Assembly: GCA_004556395.1 (NCBI GenBank)
Contig: SFHK01000021.1
Location: 1 to 31,731, forward strand
Length of the DNA: 31,731 nt
Direction of reading: 5' to 3'
From: Clostridiales bacterium
GTDB lineage: Bacteria > Bacillota > Clostridia > Christensenellales > Aristaeellaceae
A program made the position numbers and the translations under genes. Position 1 is the first letter of the stretch. Each line of letters opens with the position of its first letter. The notes below the pieces were generated by a model. That model was given only the letters and a program-made list of their open reading frames with translations, made no database searches and had not been told where the DNA came from. Below, in pieces: positions 16,323 through 23,459 of this stretch.

Positions 16323-17663
16323 TTGGACACCGGCGGGGCGGAAGCGCGCGCTGTGTCCAGAAAGCTGAGGGCGCTGAAGTCGCTGGCCGTGGTGGTGGAC
16401 GGAGGGCTTCTGCCGCCGGACGCGCTGACGGGCGACGCCTGCGGCGTTGTGCTGGCGGGCAACGGACTTCTGCCCGGGGCCGCCGAGACCGCCGCGCGAG
16501 AAGCGCTGAAGAGCGGTCTCCCTGTGCTGGCGCTGGGACGCAGCGCGCGGCTGCTTCTGCTGGCGCTGGGCGCGCAGCCGGGCGCGACGCGGCTTGAGAA
16601 GGCCACGGCGCACGTTCAGTTTCTGAACGGCCCGCTGTTCGAGGGCCTGAGCGAGGCAGAGCGCTACTTTGAACGCGCCGAGGAATGGACGCTGCCCGAA
16701 GGCGTTCATGTGTCGGCGGAGGGCGAGGGCGGCTTTGCCGCCGCCGCGCAGAACGAGGCGGGCACGGCGTTCGCGGCGCAGTTCGGCGTGGAAAGCAACG
16801 ACCCGGACGGCATGCAGATGCTGAAAAACTTCGCCGAGGGCGTGTGCGGCCTGAACGGCGAATGGACGATGCCCGCGTTTCTGGACGATTGCGTGACCAC
16901 ACTGCGCGCATCCTGCCCGGAGGGCGAGGTGATTGCCGCGGTGTCCGGCGGCGCGCCGTCGATCGTGGCGGCGGCGCTTGCGTCGCGCGCCTTCGGCGAG
17001 CGGGCGCGGTGCGTGCTGATGGATACCGGCCTGTTCCGCAAGGGCGAGGTCGCCTGCCTGCGGCGGGCATTTGAGGAAGAGCTCGGCATGCCGCTGCATG
17101 TGAAGGATATTTCATCGGAGGTCGCGGTGGCGCTCTCCGGCGCGGCCGACACGCGCGAGAAGCACGAGCGAGTAGTGAAGACCCTGCGCGACGCGCTTCT
17201 GAATGAGGGGCGCGCCATCGTGCGCGGCGCGGGACAGCCGGGCGATTTTTCGCTTCTGCCGCTGAACGCGCTGTATCGCGAGGAAATTCGCGAGCTGGGC
17301 GAGCTGCTCGGCCTGCCTCCGCGGCTGCTTTCGCGTCAGCCGTTCCCCGAAAGCGGGCTCGCCATTCGCATGAGCGGCGAGGCGACCGCGGAAAAGCTGG
17401 AGCTTCTGCGCGAGTCCGACGCGGCGTTCTGCGAGGAAATCGAGACGGCCGGACTGGATCGGAAGCTCCACCGCTATTATGCCACCCTGACCGGCACCGA
17501 TACCGGCGCGTACGCCGTGGTGCTCCACGCGCTTGTCTCCCCGGATACCGTCAGCGGCTACGCGTTCCGCCTGCCCTACGACGTGATCGAACGCGCCGTG
17601 ATGCGGATTCTCAAAAACCTGAGCGCCGTCGAAGGCGTGCTGTACGACGTGACGGGCAGGTAG
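16323..17663 (+). CDS. Degenerate GMP synthase homologue
   Basis: 446 residues from TTG 16323. Homology extends one step upstream in frame (RHIAIL, 16308-16325) but no ATG, GTG or TTG lies there, and a TAG sits at 16275. The order matches GMP synthase: GATase (about 1-175), ATP-pyrophosphatase (about 200-340), dimerisation (340-446). Key residues are gone. GATase ICYG is replaced by ALGR (70-73) and the HPE region reads NDPD. The P-loop SGGVDS reads SGGAPS (208-213), and PFPGPGLAIR reads PFPESGLAIR. The usual terminal PPATIEWE is absent. It is probably not a working GMP synthase: a diverged paralogue or decaying gene. Its last 44 codons are repeated seven times downstream. Confidence 0.8.
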   Translation: MDTGGAEARAVSRKLRALKSLAVVVDGGLLPPDALTGDACGVVLAGNGLLPGAAETAAREALKSGLPVLALGRSARLLLLALGAQPGATRLEKATAHVQFLNGPLFEGLSEAERYFERAEEWTLPEGVHVSAEGEGGFAAAAQNEAGTAFAAQFGVESNDPDGMQMLKNFAEGVCGLNGEWTMPAFLDDCVTTLRASCPEGEVIAAVSGGAPSIVAAALASRAFGERARCVLMDTGLFRKGEVACLRRAFEEELGMPLHVKDISSEVAVALSGAADTREKHERVVKTLRDALLNEGRAIVRGAGQPGDFSLLPLNALYREEIRELGELLGLPPRLLSRQPFPESGLAIRMSGEATAEKLELLRESDAAFCEEIETAGLDRKLHRYYATLTGTDTGAYAVVLHALVSPDTVSGYAFRLPYDVIERAVMRILKNLSAVEGVLYDVTGR

Positions 17664-18945
17664 TACGACGCGAAAAGGGGCTTGTGTCGCTGAGGCGGCG
17701 AAACGGCTTCGAGCGCTCGTCTCTCCGGATACCGTCAGCGGCTGCGTGTTTCGCCTGCCCTTCGACGTAATCGAACGCGCCGTGATGCGGATTCTCAAAA
17801 ACCTGAGCGCCGTCGAAGGCGTGCTGTACGACGTGACGGGCAGGTAGTACGACGCGAAATGGGGCTTGTGTCGCTGAGGCGGTAAAATGGCTTCGAGCGC
17901 TCGTCTCGCCGGATACCGTCAGCGGCTACGCGTTTCGCCTGCCCTACGATGTAATCGAACGCGCCGTGATGCGGATTCTCAAAAACTTGAGCGCCGTCGA
18001 AGGCGTGCTGTACGACGTGACGGGCAGATAGGCGCGGCGCGAAATGGGGCTTGTGTCGCTGATGCGGTAAAATGGCTTCGAGCGCTCGTCTCGCCGGATA
18101 CCGTCAGCGGCTGCGCGTTTCGCCTGCCCTTCGACGTAATCGAACGCGCCGTGATGCGGATTCTCAAGAACCTGAGCGCCGTCGAAGGCGTGCTGTACGA
18201 CGTGACGGGCAGGTAGTACGACGCGAAAAGGGGCTTGTGTCGCTGAGGCGGCGAAACGGCTTTGCGCTCGTCTCTCCGGATACCGTCAGCGGCTGCGCGT
18301 TCCGCCTGCCCTTCGACGTAATCGAACGCGCTGTGATGCGGATTCTCAAAAACCTGAGCGCCGTCGAAGGCGTACTGTACGACGTGACGGGCAGGTAGTA
18401 CGACGCGAAATGGGGCTTGTGTCGCTGAGGCGGCGAAACGGCTTTGCGCTCGTCTCCCCGGATACCGTCAGCGGCTACGCGTTTCGCCTGCCCTTCGACG
18501 TGATCGAACACGCCGTGATGCGGATTCTCAAAAACCTGAGCGCCGTCGAAGGCGTGCTGTACGACGTGACGGGCAGATAGGCGCGGCGCGAAATGGGGCT
18601 TGTGTCGCTGATGCGGCGAAACGGCTTCGCGCTCGTCTCGCCGGATACCGTCAGTGGCTGCGTGTTTCGCCTGCCCTTCGACGTAATCGAACGCGCCGTG
18701 ATGCGGATTCTCAAGAACCTGAGCGCCGTCGAAGGCGTGCTGTACGATGTGACGGGCAGGTAGTACGACGCGAAAAGGGGCTTGTGTCGCTGAGGCGGCG
18801 AAACGGCTTCGCGCTCGTCTCGCCGGATACCGTCAGCGGCTGCGCGTTTCGCCTGCCCTTCGACGTAATCGAACGCGCTGTGATGCGGATTCTCAAAAAC
18901 CTGAGCGCCGTCGAAGGCGTGCTGTACGACGTGACGGGCAGGTGA
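17529..18945 (+). repeat. Tandem array of eight copies of the GMP-synthase-like gene's 3' end
   Basis: The in-gene copy (17529-17663) is followed by seven copies at 17713-17847, 17897-18031, 18082-18216, 18264-18398, 18446-18580, 18629-18763 and 18811-18945. Each is exactly 135 bp, reads as 44 codons plus stop (ALVSPDTVSG ... VEGVLYDVTGR), and has no indel. Spacers of 47-50 bp between copies do vary in length. Unit starts are 182-185 bp apart. Spacers and stop contexts repeat in groups of three (unit 1 like 4 and 7, 2 like 5, 3 like 6), giving a ~550-bp higher-order period. No extra gene is seen in 17664-18945. Not a CRISPR: the spacers are themselves repeats. Confidence 0.95.
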
Positions 18946-18974
18946 CGCGGGTTTCCGTGAGATGTTGAAAGCGG

Positions 18975-19052
18975 TTTGCGTGACGTACCGAAGGAAAGCG
19001 CTGGATTCAATACGGATTTTTGCGTGACGTGGAGGAAGATTTGTGGTATAAT
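18975..19052 (+). promoter_or_regulatory. Promoter region of the small membrane protein
   Basis: TATAAT (19047-19052) is preceded by an extended TGG; GTGACG at 19024-19029 is a possible -35 at 17 nt. TTTGCGTGACGT occurs twice (18975-18986 and 19019-19030), 44 bp apart, the second overlapping the -35. Such a direct repeat could be an operator. Confidence 0.6.
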
Positions 19053-19082
19053 GGAGGTATCAATCCAACGGAGGGATATACC

Positions 19083-19331
19083 ATGAGTCCATTTGCGCAA
19101 TTTCTGCTGAATCGCAAGGTGAAAACCGTGATTCTGCTTGTGCTGTCCGTGCTGTATCTGGCGGGAATCGTCTGCCTGTTCTTCAATACCGGCCTTGGCA
19201 TTCTGCTGTGGGGCGCGGCGCTGATTCCGAGCCTGCTGTGGTACTTCTTCCATCGCCGTCAGGAGCTGCTGGCGGAGGAACGCAAGGCGGAGGAAGCGAA
19301 GGAAGCGGCGGAAAGGGAAGCGAACGAATAA
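19083..19331 (+). CDS. Small two-helix membrane protein
   Basis: 82 residues; GGAGGG lies about 8 nt before ATG 19083. Two hydrophobic segments (about 16-34 and 37-55) are followed by a charged helix rich in Glu, Ala, Lys and Arg (59-82, HRRQELLAEERKAEEAKEAA). I do not recognise a family. Small membrane proteins of this shape often act as adaptors or regulators, but no function is evident. Its 3' end and terminator are duplicated downstream. Confidence 0.75.
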   Translation: MSPFAQFLLNRKVKTVILLVLSVLYLAGIVCLFFNTGLGILLWGAALIPSLLWYFFHRRQELLAEERKAEEAKEAAEREANE

Positions 19332-19343
19332 GCGTGTTTGCGG

Positions 19344-19395
19344 GCAGCGCTGCTCCTTACTCCGGAGAGGTCGGAGGGAGCGGCGCTGCTTTTGC
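19344..19395 (+). terminator. Terminator of the small membrane protein gene
   Basis: GCAGCGCTGCTCC pairs with GGAGCGGCGCTGC (13 bp, one G-T pair) around a 20-nt loop that folds further (CTCCGG-like), then TTTT. Confidence 0.85.
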
Positions 19396-19503
19396 ATATG
19401 TGGGCGGGAAAACCATTCTGTCGCGGTACTTTTTCCGGCACCGTCAGAGGCTGCCGGGGGAGAGGCGTTGGAAAGGGAAGAAAGCGAATAAGCGCGTCTA
19501 TGG

Positions 19504-19532
19504 GCAGCGTCGCGGCATCGGCGCTGTTTTTT
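19504..19532 (+). terminator. Duplicated terminator
   Basis: GCAGCG ... GGCGCTG followed by TTTTTT: a decayed copy of the terminator at 19344. Confidence 0.65.
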
Positions 19533-19559
19533 CGTATATAGATGAGCGGTCGAAAATGG

Positions 19560-19601
19560 AAAGCGCCGTTTAGCCCGGAAAGACCGGGAAAAGGCGCTTT
19601 T
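19560..19601. terminator. Hairpin with nested stem
   Basis: AAAGCGCC / GGCGCTTT encloses CCCGG / CCGGG. T's follow on plus (CTTTTC) and on minus (TTTCC). It may act from both sides. Confidence 0.5.
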
Positions 19602-19781
19602 CTATGGCGCGCTGGCGTTCAGGGTCTGGCGCATGATGTTGTCAAATTCTTTGGAGGCACCGGAGGAGTCCCAGAAGAGCCCGTAGATGTCGCAGATGTT
19701 GCTCTCAATGAGAAAAGTAGAGCTGCATTTTTCAAAAACGTCCCTTTGCCGCGGCTGCAGCAAAGGGACGTGAGAGCGACG
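19602..19781 (-). pseudogene. Possible C-terminal coding remnant after the coiled-coil gene
   Basis: In frame with, and directly after, the coiled-coil gene's TAA (19784-19782), the minus strand is open to TAG at 19604-19602. The last ~46 codons look protein-like (LIESNICDIYGLFWDSSGA, then FDNIMRQTLNASAP). There is no start with a ribosome binding site. The coiled-coil terminator lies inside it. It may be a relic of another gene's 3' end or chance; I recognise no family. Confidence 0.3.
19734..19771 (-). terminator. Terminator of the coiled-coil gene
   Basis: Minus strand: ACGTCCCTTTGC, loop, GCAAAGGGACGT, TTTTTG. A 12-bp perfect stem 10 nt past the TAA. Confidence 0.93.
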
Positions 19782-22217
19782 TTATCCGCGGGTGACGTCC
19801 GCGATGGTCTGCACGCTGTAGAGCAGCTCGCCCTTGTAGGTTGAGTAGGTGTAGACCAGACGGTACGCGCGGTCGGGCTCGACGGGGGTGGAAGCGACGA
19901 GGGTATCCGTGCGCATGCCCTTATGGAGGGTGGTTTCGGCAATCACCGCGTCGTTTTCGTCCAGAAGCTGCACGTGCAGGCGGTATTTGGTGTCGTTGAC
20001 GATTTCGATATGGCCGTTCAGGCCGGATTCGTCAAACTCGATGGTGTTCACGCCGGAGAACACGCTGCCGTCGTCGGACGCGCCGCGCTTGGCGAAGATC
20101 GCGTCAAGGCTGGCCTGTGCCTTTTCCATCTTCTCGGTGGTGGCGGCCAGCGTTTCGGCGGTTTCTTCCAGACGGCTGCGAGCCTCGTCCAGCTGCTGCT
20201 CGGTGGCTTCCAGACGCGCGTGCGCTTCGGCGGCGTCGGCTTCGCTGTCGGTCAGGCGCTGTTCGAGGGAAGCGACTTCCTCTTCGCTCTTCAGAAGCTG
20301 CTCCTTCGTCTGCGCCGTTTCGGTTTCGGATTCGGCCAGACGCGCGGACTGCTCGCTCAGCTTCGCTTCGGCGGCGGTCAGGTTTTCATTCGCCTTGGCG
20401 AGCGCGTCCTCGGTTTCCTTCAGCGCCGTCTGCGCCGCGGCGAGGGCGGATTCGGTTTCGGCCAGTGTCGACTGGGCGGCGGCCAGCGCGGCGGCGTTTT
20501 CGTCAATCGCGGCGTTGGCGCGGGTCAGCTCGTCGGTCTTTTCCTTCAGCGCCTGATTGAGCGCGGCAATGTCGGTGTCCAGCGTCTTCAGCTTTTCGTC
20601 GGCGGCGGTCAGCTCGGCCTTCAGGTCGGTGAACTCCGCGCCGGTGGCTTCGGCGGCGGCCAGCGCCTGCTGAAGCGCGGTCTCGGTGGCTTCCAGCGTG
20701 GCTTCCATGTCCTTCAGGCGCTGCGCCGCGTCCTCATTGTCGGAGGTGGACTGCGCGAGCTGATCCTCAAGGCCGTTGCGGCGCTCGACGAGGGAGGCGT
20801 TGTAGGCGATCAGAATGTTGATGGTGTCCTTCGCGGAGGCCAGCGCGGCGTCCATGTCGCTGACGGCGGATTCGATCGACGCGTCGCCGCTTTCGCTGCG
20901 CGCAAGGCCGTTCACGTACAGCTTCATCAGATCCAGCGACAGGTTCAGGCTATTTAAGTAGCTCTGGTTCAGCGCGGGATTTTCCTTCAGAGCGGAGACG
21001 GCTTCGTCCACCTTCGCGAGCTCCGCGCGCAGGGCTTCGACGTCGGTCAGCTCGGCGGGCGTGGCGACCTCGGTGAGACCCTTTTCGATGGAATCGGCGA
21101 TGGCTTCAAGGCTGTGAACGGCTTCGTTCAGCTTGGTTTCCGCTTCGGTCAGATCGGCGGAGAGGCCGCCCAGCTGCTTCACGGTGTCGGCCGCGCCGGT
21201 TTCGACGGTGGACAGCGCCGTTTCGTGCTGCTTTTCGGTTTCGGTCAGCTCGGCCTTGAGCGCGGCCACGTCTTTGGTCAGCGTCTCGGCGGTTTCGCGG
21301 GCGGTCTTCAGGCTTTCTTCCAGCGCCGCGACTTTCGCGTTGGATTCGTCCAGCAGGCGGCGGCTTTCGTCGTAATTGGCCTTCAGCTCGTCGTACACCT
21401 GCTTCTGCTGCTTGGCGGCGGCGTTCAGCTCCGCGGCGGAACGGATCATGGCTTCGTATTCGGCCTTCACGCTCGCGACGGCGGCGTTCTTTTCTTCCAG
21501 CGCGGCGTTCGCAGCGTCGAGGGAAGCCTGCGCGTCCGTCAGAGACTTTTCGGCCGCGGCCAGCTTCTCGGCGGATTTGTCGAGCGCGTCGTTTTTCTCG
21601 GCGACGGTCTGATCCAGCGCCGCGACCTTCGCGTTGGATTCGTCCAGCAGGCGGCGGCTTTCGTCGTAATTGGCCTTCAGCTCGTCGTACACCTGCTTCT
21701 GCTGCCTGGCGGCGGCGTTCAGCTCTGCGGCGGAGCGGATCATGGCTTCGTTTTCGGAGAGCTTGGCTTCGTATTCGGCCTTCACACCTGCGGCAGCGTC
21801 GAGTTTGTCCGTCAGATCCTGCTTGTCCTTCGTGAGCTGCTCGATGGCGTCGTTCGCCACGCGGGCGTCCTCTTCCAGACGGGCGATCGCGGCGTTCTTT
21901 TCCTCCAGCGCGGCGTTCGCGGCGTCGAGGGAGGCCTGCGCGTCCTTCACAGACTGCTCGGCCGCGGCCAGCTTCTCGGCGGATTTGTCGAGTGCGTCGT
22001 TTTTCTCGGCGACGGTCTGATCCAGCGCCGCCAGCTGCTCGACGGCGTTGTCGTAGTCGGCGTTTTTCTGTTTCAGCTGTTCTTCCAGCGTCGCGCTGGA
22101 CGCGCGGTTCTGCGCGCTCTGATCCTTCTCGTTATCGTACTTCACGTACAGAAGCGCGTTGCCTGCGATGGAAAGCGCAAGCAGAATGGAAAGAACAATG
22201 ACGACGACCTTCTTCAT
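19782..22217 (-). CDS. Membrane-anchored long coiled-coil protein
   Basis: 811 residues. ATG 22217 is preceded by GGGGAGG about 10 nt upstream; upstream frame lacks a good site. Residues 1-22 are a membrane helix (MKKVVVIVLSILLALSIAGN). Then ~680 residues of Ala/Glu/Lys/Leu-rich heptads form an extracellular coiled coil. An internal near-identical duplication (DNA 21318-21613 and 21614-22031) carries AALDQTVAEKNDALDKSAEK, QQKQVYDELKANYDESRRLL; the second copy has an insert with DKQDLTDKLDAA. A middle zone (about 365-480) is less regular. The last ~100 residues (after FAKRGASDDGSVFSG) form a beta-rich domain (HIEIVNDTKYRLHVQLLDEN). Likely a structural or cell-envelope protein; function unknown. 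The 5' region has a CGCGTGT/ACACGCG hairpin at 22243-22260. Confidence 0.85.
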   Translation of the reverse strand: MKKVVVIVLSILLALSIAGNALLYVKYDNEKDQSAQNRASSATLEEQLKQKNADYDNAVEQLAALDQTVAEKNDALDKSAEKLAAAEQSVKDAQASLDAANAALEEKNAAIARLEEDARVANDAIEQLTKDKQDLTDKLDAAAGVKAEYEAKLSENEAMIRSAAELNAAARQQKQVYDELKANYDESRRLLDESNAKVAALDQTVAEKNDALDKSAEKLAAAEKSLTDAQASLDAANAALEEKNAAVASVKAEYEAMIRSAAELNAAAKQQKQVYDELKANYDESRRLLDESNAKVAALEESLKTARETAETLTKDVAALKAELTETEKQHETALSTVETGAADTVKQLGGLSADLTEAETKLNEAVHSLEAIADSIEKGLTEVATPAELTDVEALRAELAKVDEAVSALKENPALNQSYLNSLNLSLDLMKLYVNGLARSESGDASIESAVSDMDAALASAKDTINILIAYNASLVERRNGLEDQLAQSTSDNEDAAQRLKDMEATLEATETALQQALAAAEATGAEFTDLKAELTAADEKLKTLDTDIAALNQALKEKTDELTRANAAIDENAAALAAAQSTLAETESALAAAQTALKETEDALAKANENLTAAEAKLSEQSARLAESETETAQTKEQLLKSEEEVASLEQRLTDSEADAAEAHARLEATEQQLDEARSRLEETAETLAATTEKMEKAQASLDAIFAKRGASDDGSVFSGVNTIEFDESGLNGHIEIVNDTKYRLHVQLLDENDAVIAETTLHKGMRTDTLVASTPVEPDRAYRLVYTYSTYKGELLYSVQTIADVTRG
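21318..22031 (-). repeat. Internal tandem duplication in the coiled-coil gene
   Basis: Two blocks, 21318-21613 and 21614-22031, are nearly identical at the DNA level over most of their length. The second has extra ~120 bp (around 21750-21880). The identity indicates recent duplication or gene conversion. Confidence 0.85.
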
Positions 22218-22390
22218 CTTTGGAAATCCTCCCCGCCGGTGACGCGTGTATGGACACGCGAATCCTTCTTTTTTCAAGTATATCATAAATACGCGGAAAT
22301 TGGTATCCCTTTTTTTCATTCGACGGAATGAAAATTTCGGATTGGCCGGGGTGCACAGAAAATACAGAAAATCTTAGGCGAGCGGCGGAC

Positions 22391-22419
22391 TTGACAGAAA
22401 AATGGTTCAATCATATAAT
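22391..22419 (+). promoter_or_regulatory. Consensus sigma-A promoter of the sugar ABC operon
   Basis: TTGACA (22391-22396), 17-nt spacer, TATAAT (22414-22419): a perfect consensus. The 75-nt leader has no clear operator or riboswitch. Confidence 0.9.
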
Positions 22420-22493
22420 TGATTATAGCATATTCGGCATAAGTGACAGGGAATATATGAATACTCTCACCTGATATACAAAAGGAGAAAAAA

Positions 22494-23414
22494 ATGAGCA
22501 CGCAGACGCAGGCTTCTCAGAAGAAAAATCCGAATCGAATCCGTCTTCGCGCCGACGATCGGGCGATGGCGATTCTGTGCTACGGCATTGTGGGTCTGTT
22601 TTCTTTTTTATGTCTGGTTCCGTTCTGGTATGTGCTTGTATATTCGTTTGAACCGTACAGCCTGTATCTGACGCGGCCGGAGCTGCCGTGGCCGATGGAG
22701 ATTACGCTGGACGCGTACAAAAAGGCGCTGGCGTATCCGCTGATCTGGTCGGGCTACCGCAACACGCTGTTTCTGGCCACGGTCGGCACGCTGCTCACGA
22801 TGACGATGATGGTTGTGACGGCGTATCCGCTCACCAAGCGCAATCTGAAGGGGCGCAATTTCATTCTCACGCTGTGGGTCATCACGATGTTCTTTGGCGG
22901 CGGCATGATCCCCAACTACATTCTGGTATGCCGCACGCTGAACCTGAAAAACTCGCTCTGGGCGCTGATTTTGCCGGGTCTGTGCGGCTGCTATAACCTG
23001 ATTCTGATGAAGAATTACATGAACGGCCTTCCGCAGTCCATTGAAGAGGCGGCGCTGATCGACGGCGCGAGCGACGTGAAGGTGCTGATCAAAATCGTGC
23101 TGCCGCTGTGCAAGCCGATTCTGGCCACGCTGTCGCTGTTCACCATCGTGGGCTACTGGAACAGCTACTTTTCCTCGGTGCTCTACACCTATAAGCCGGA
23201 AAAATACCCGCTTCAGCGCGTGCTGCGCGAGTTCATTTCCAGCGACATGGTGGATGAGCTGAACGCGGGCGAGATAGAGGCTCAGGAAATGATTCAGCCC
23301 TTCACCGCCAAGATGGCCGTCATCATGATCGCCACGCTGCCGGTGATGTGCATTTACCCGTTTCTGCAGAAGTACTTCATGACCGGTCTGGTATTGGGAG
23401 GCGTGAAGGAGTAG
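22494..23414 (+). CDS. Carbohydrate ABC transporter permease (LplC/YtcP-type)
   Basis: 306 residues, AAAGGAG 7 nt upstream of the ATG. Six membrane segments; the second half contains the EAA loop EEAALIDGASDVKVLIKIVL (about 182-201), which docks the ATPase. The C-terminus ends YFMTGLVLGGVKE, typical of the family. The transporter imports oligosaccharides. No ATPase gene lies in the window; such systems commonly use a shared MsmK-like ATPase. First gene of the operon; 45 nt to the binding-protein gene. Confidence 0.9.
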   Translation: MSTQTQASQKKNPNRIRLRADDRAMAILCYGIVGLFSFLCLVPFWYVLVYSFEPYSLYLTRPELPWPMEITLDAYKKALAYPLIWSGYRNTLFLATVGTLLTMTMMVVTAYPLTKRNLKGRNFILTLWVITMFFGGGMIPNYILVCRTLNLKNSLWALILPGLCGCYNLILMKNYMNGLPQSIEEAALIDGASDVKVLIKIVLPLCKPILATLSLFTIVGYWNSYFSSVLYTYKPEKYPLQRVLREFISSDMVDELNAGEIEAQEMIQPFTAKMAVIMIATLPVMCIYPFLQKYFMTGLVLGGVKE

Positions 23415-23459
23415 CGCTTTCCCGTAAATATACCGAAATTGAAAGGAGGACCCCGAAAC

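Larger units (their letters stand above)
19241..19541 (+). repeat. Duplicated 3' end and terminator of the small membrane protein gene
   Basis: Block A (19241-about 19396: GTACTTCTTCCATCGCCGTC, later GAAAGGGAAGCGAACGAATA and GCGTGTTTGCGGGCAGCG) recurs as block B (19426-about 19541: GTACTTTTTCCGGCACCGTC, GAAAGGGAAGAAAGCGAATA, GCGCGTCTATGGGCAGCG). The copy includes the stop codon and the terminator. Block B is shortened internally. Confidence 0.8.

Noticed and set aside
17887..18398. Separate short genes inside the array (frames ending at 18216 and 18398)
   Set aside because: Their N-termini are out-of-frame readings of the previous unit and spacer, with no ribosome binding sites; only the shared 44-codon tail is meaningful.
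17529..18945. CRISPR array
   Set aside because: Units are 182-185 bp, contain gene-derived coding sequence, and the intervals are themselves repeated, not unique spacers; no cas genes.
21114..22331. 405-codon plus-strand frame opposite the coiled-coil gene
   Set aside because: Phe/Gly/Leu-rich antisense of Glu/Ala/Lys heptads.
22420..22493. Riboswitch in the ABC operon leader
   Set aside because: 75 nt without a recognisable aptamer or terminator.
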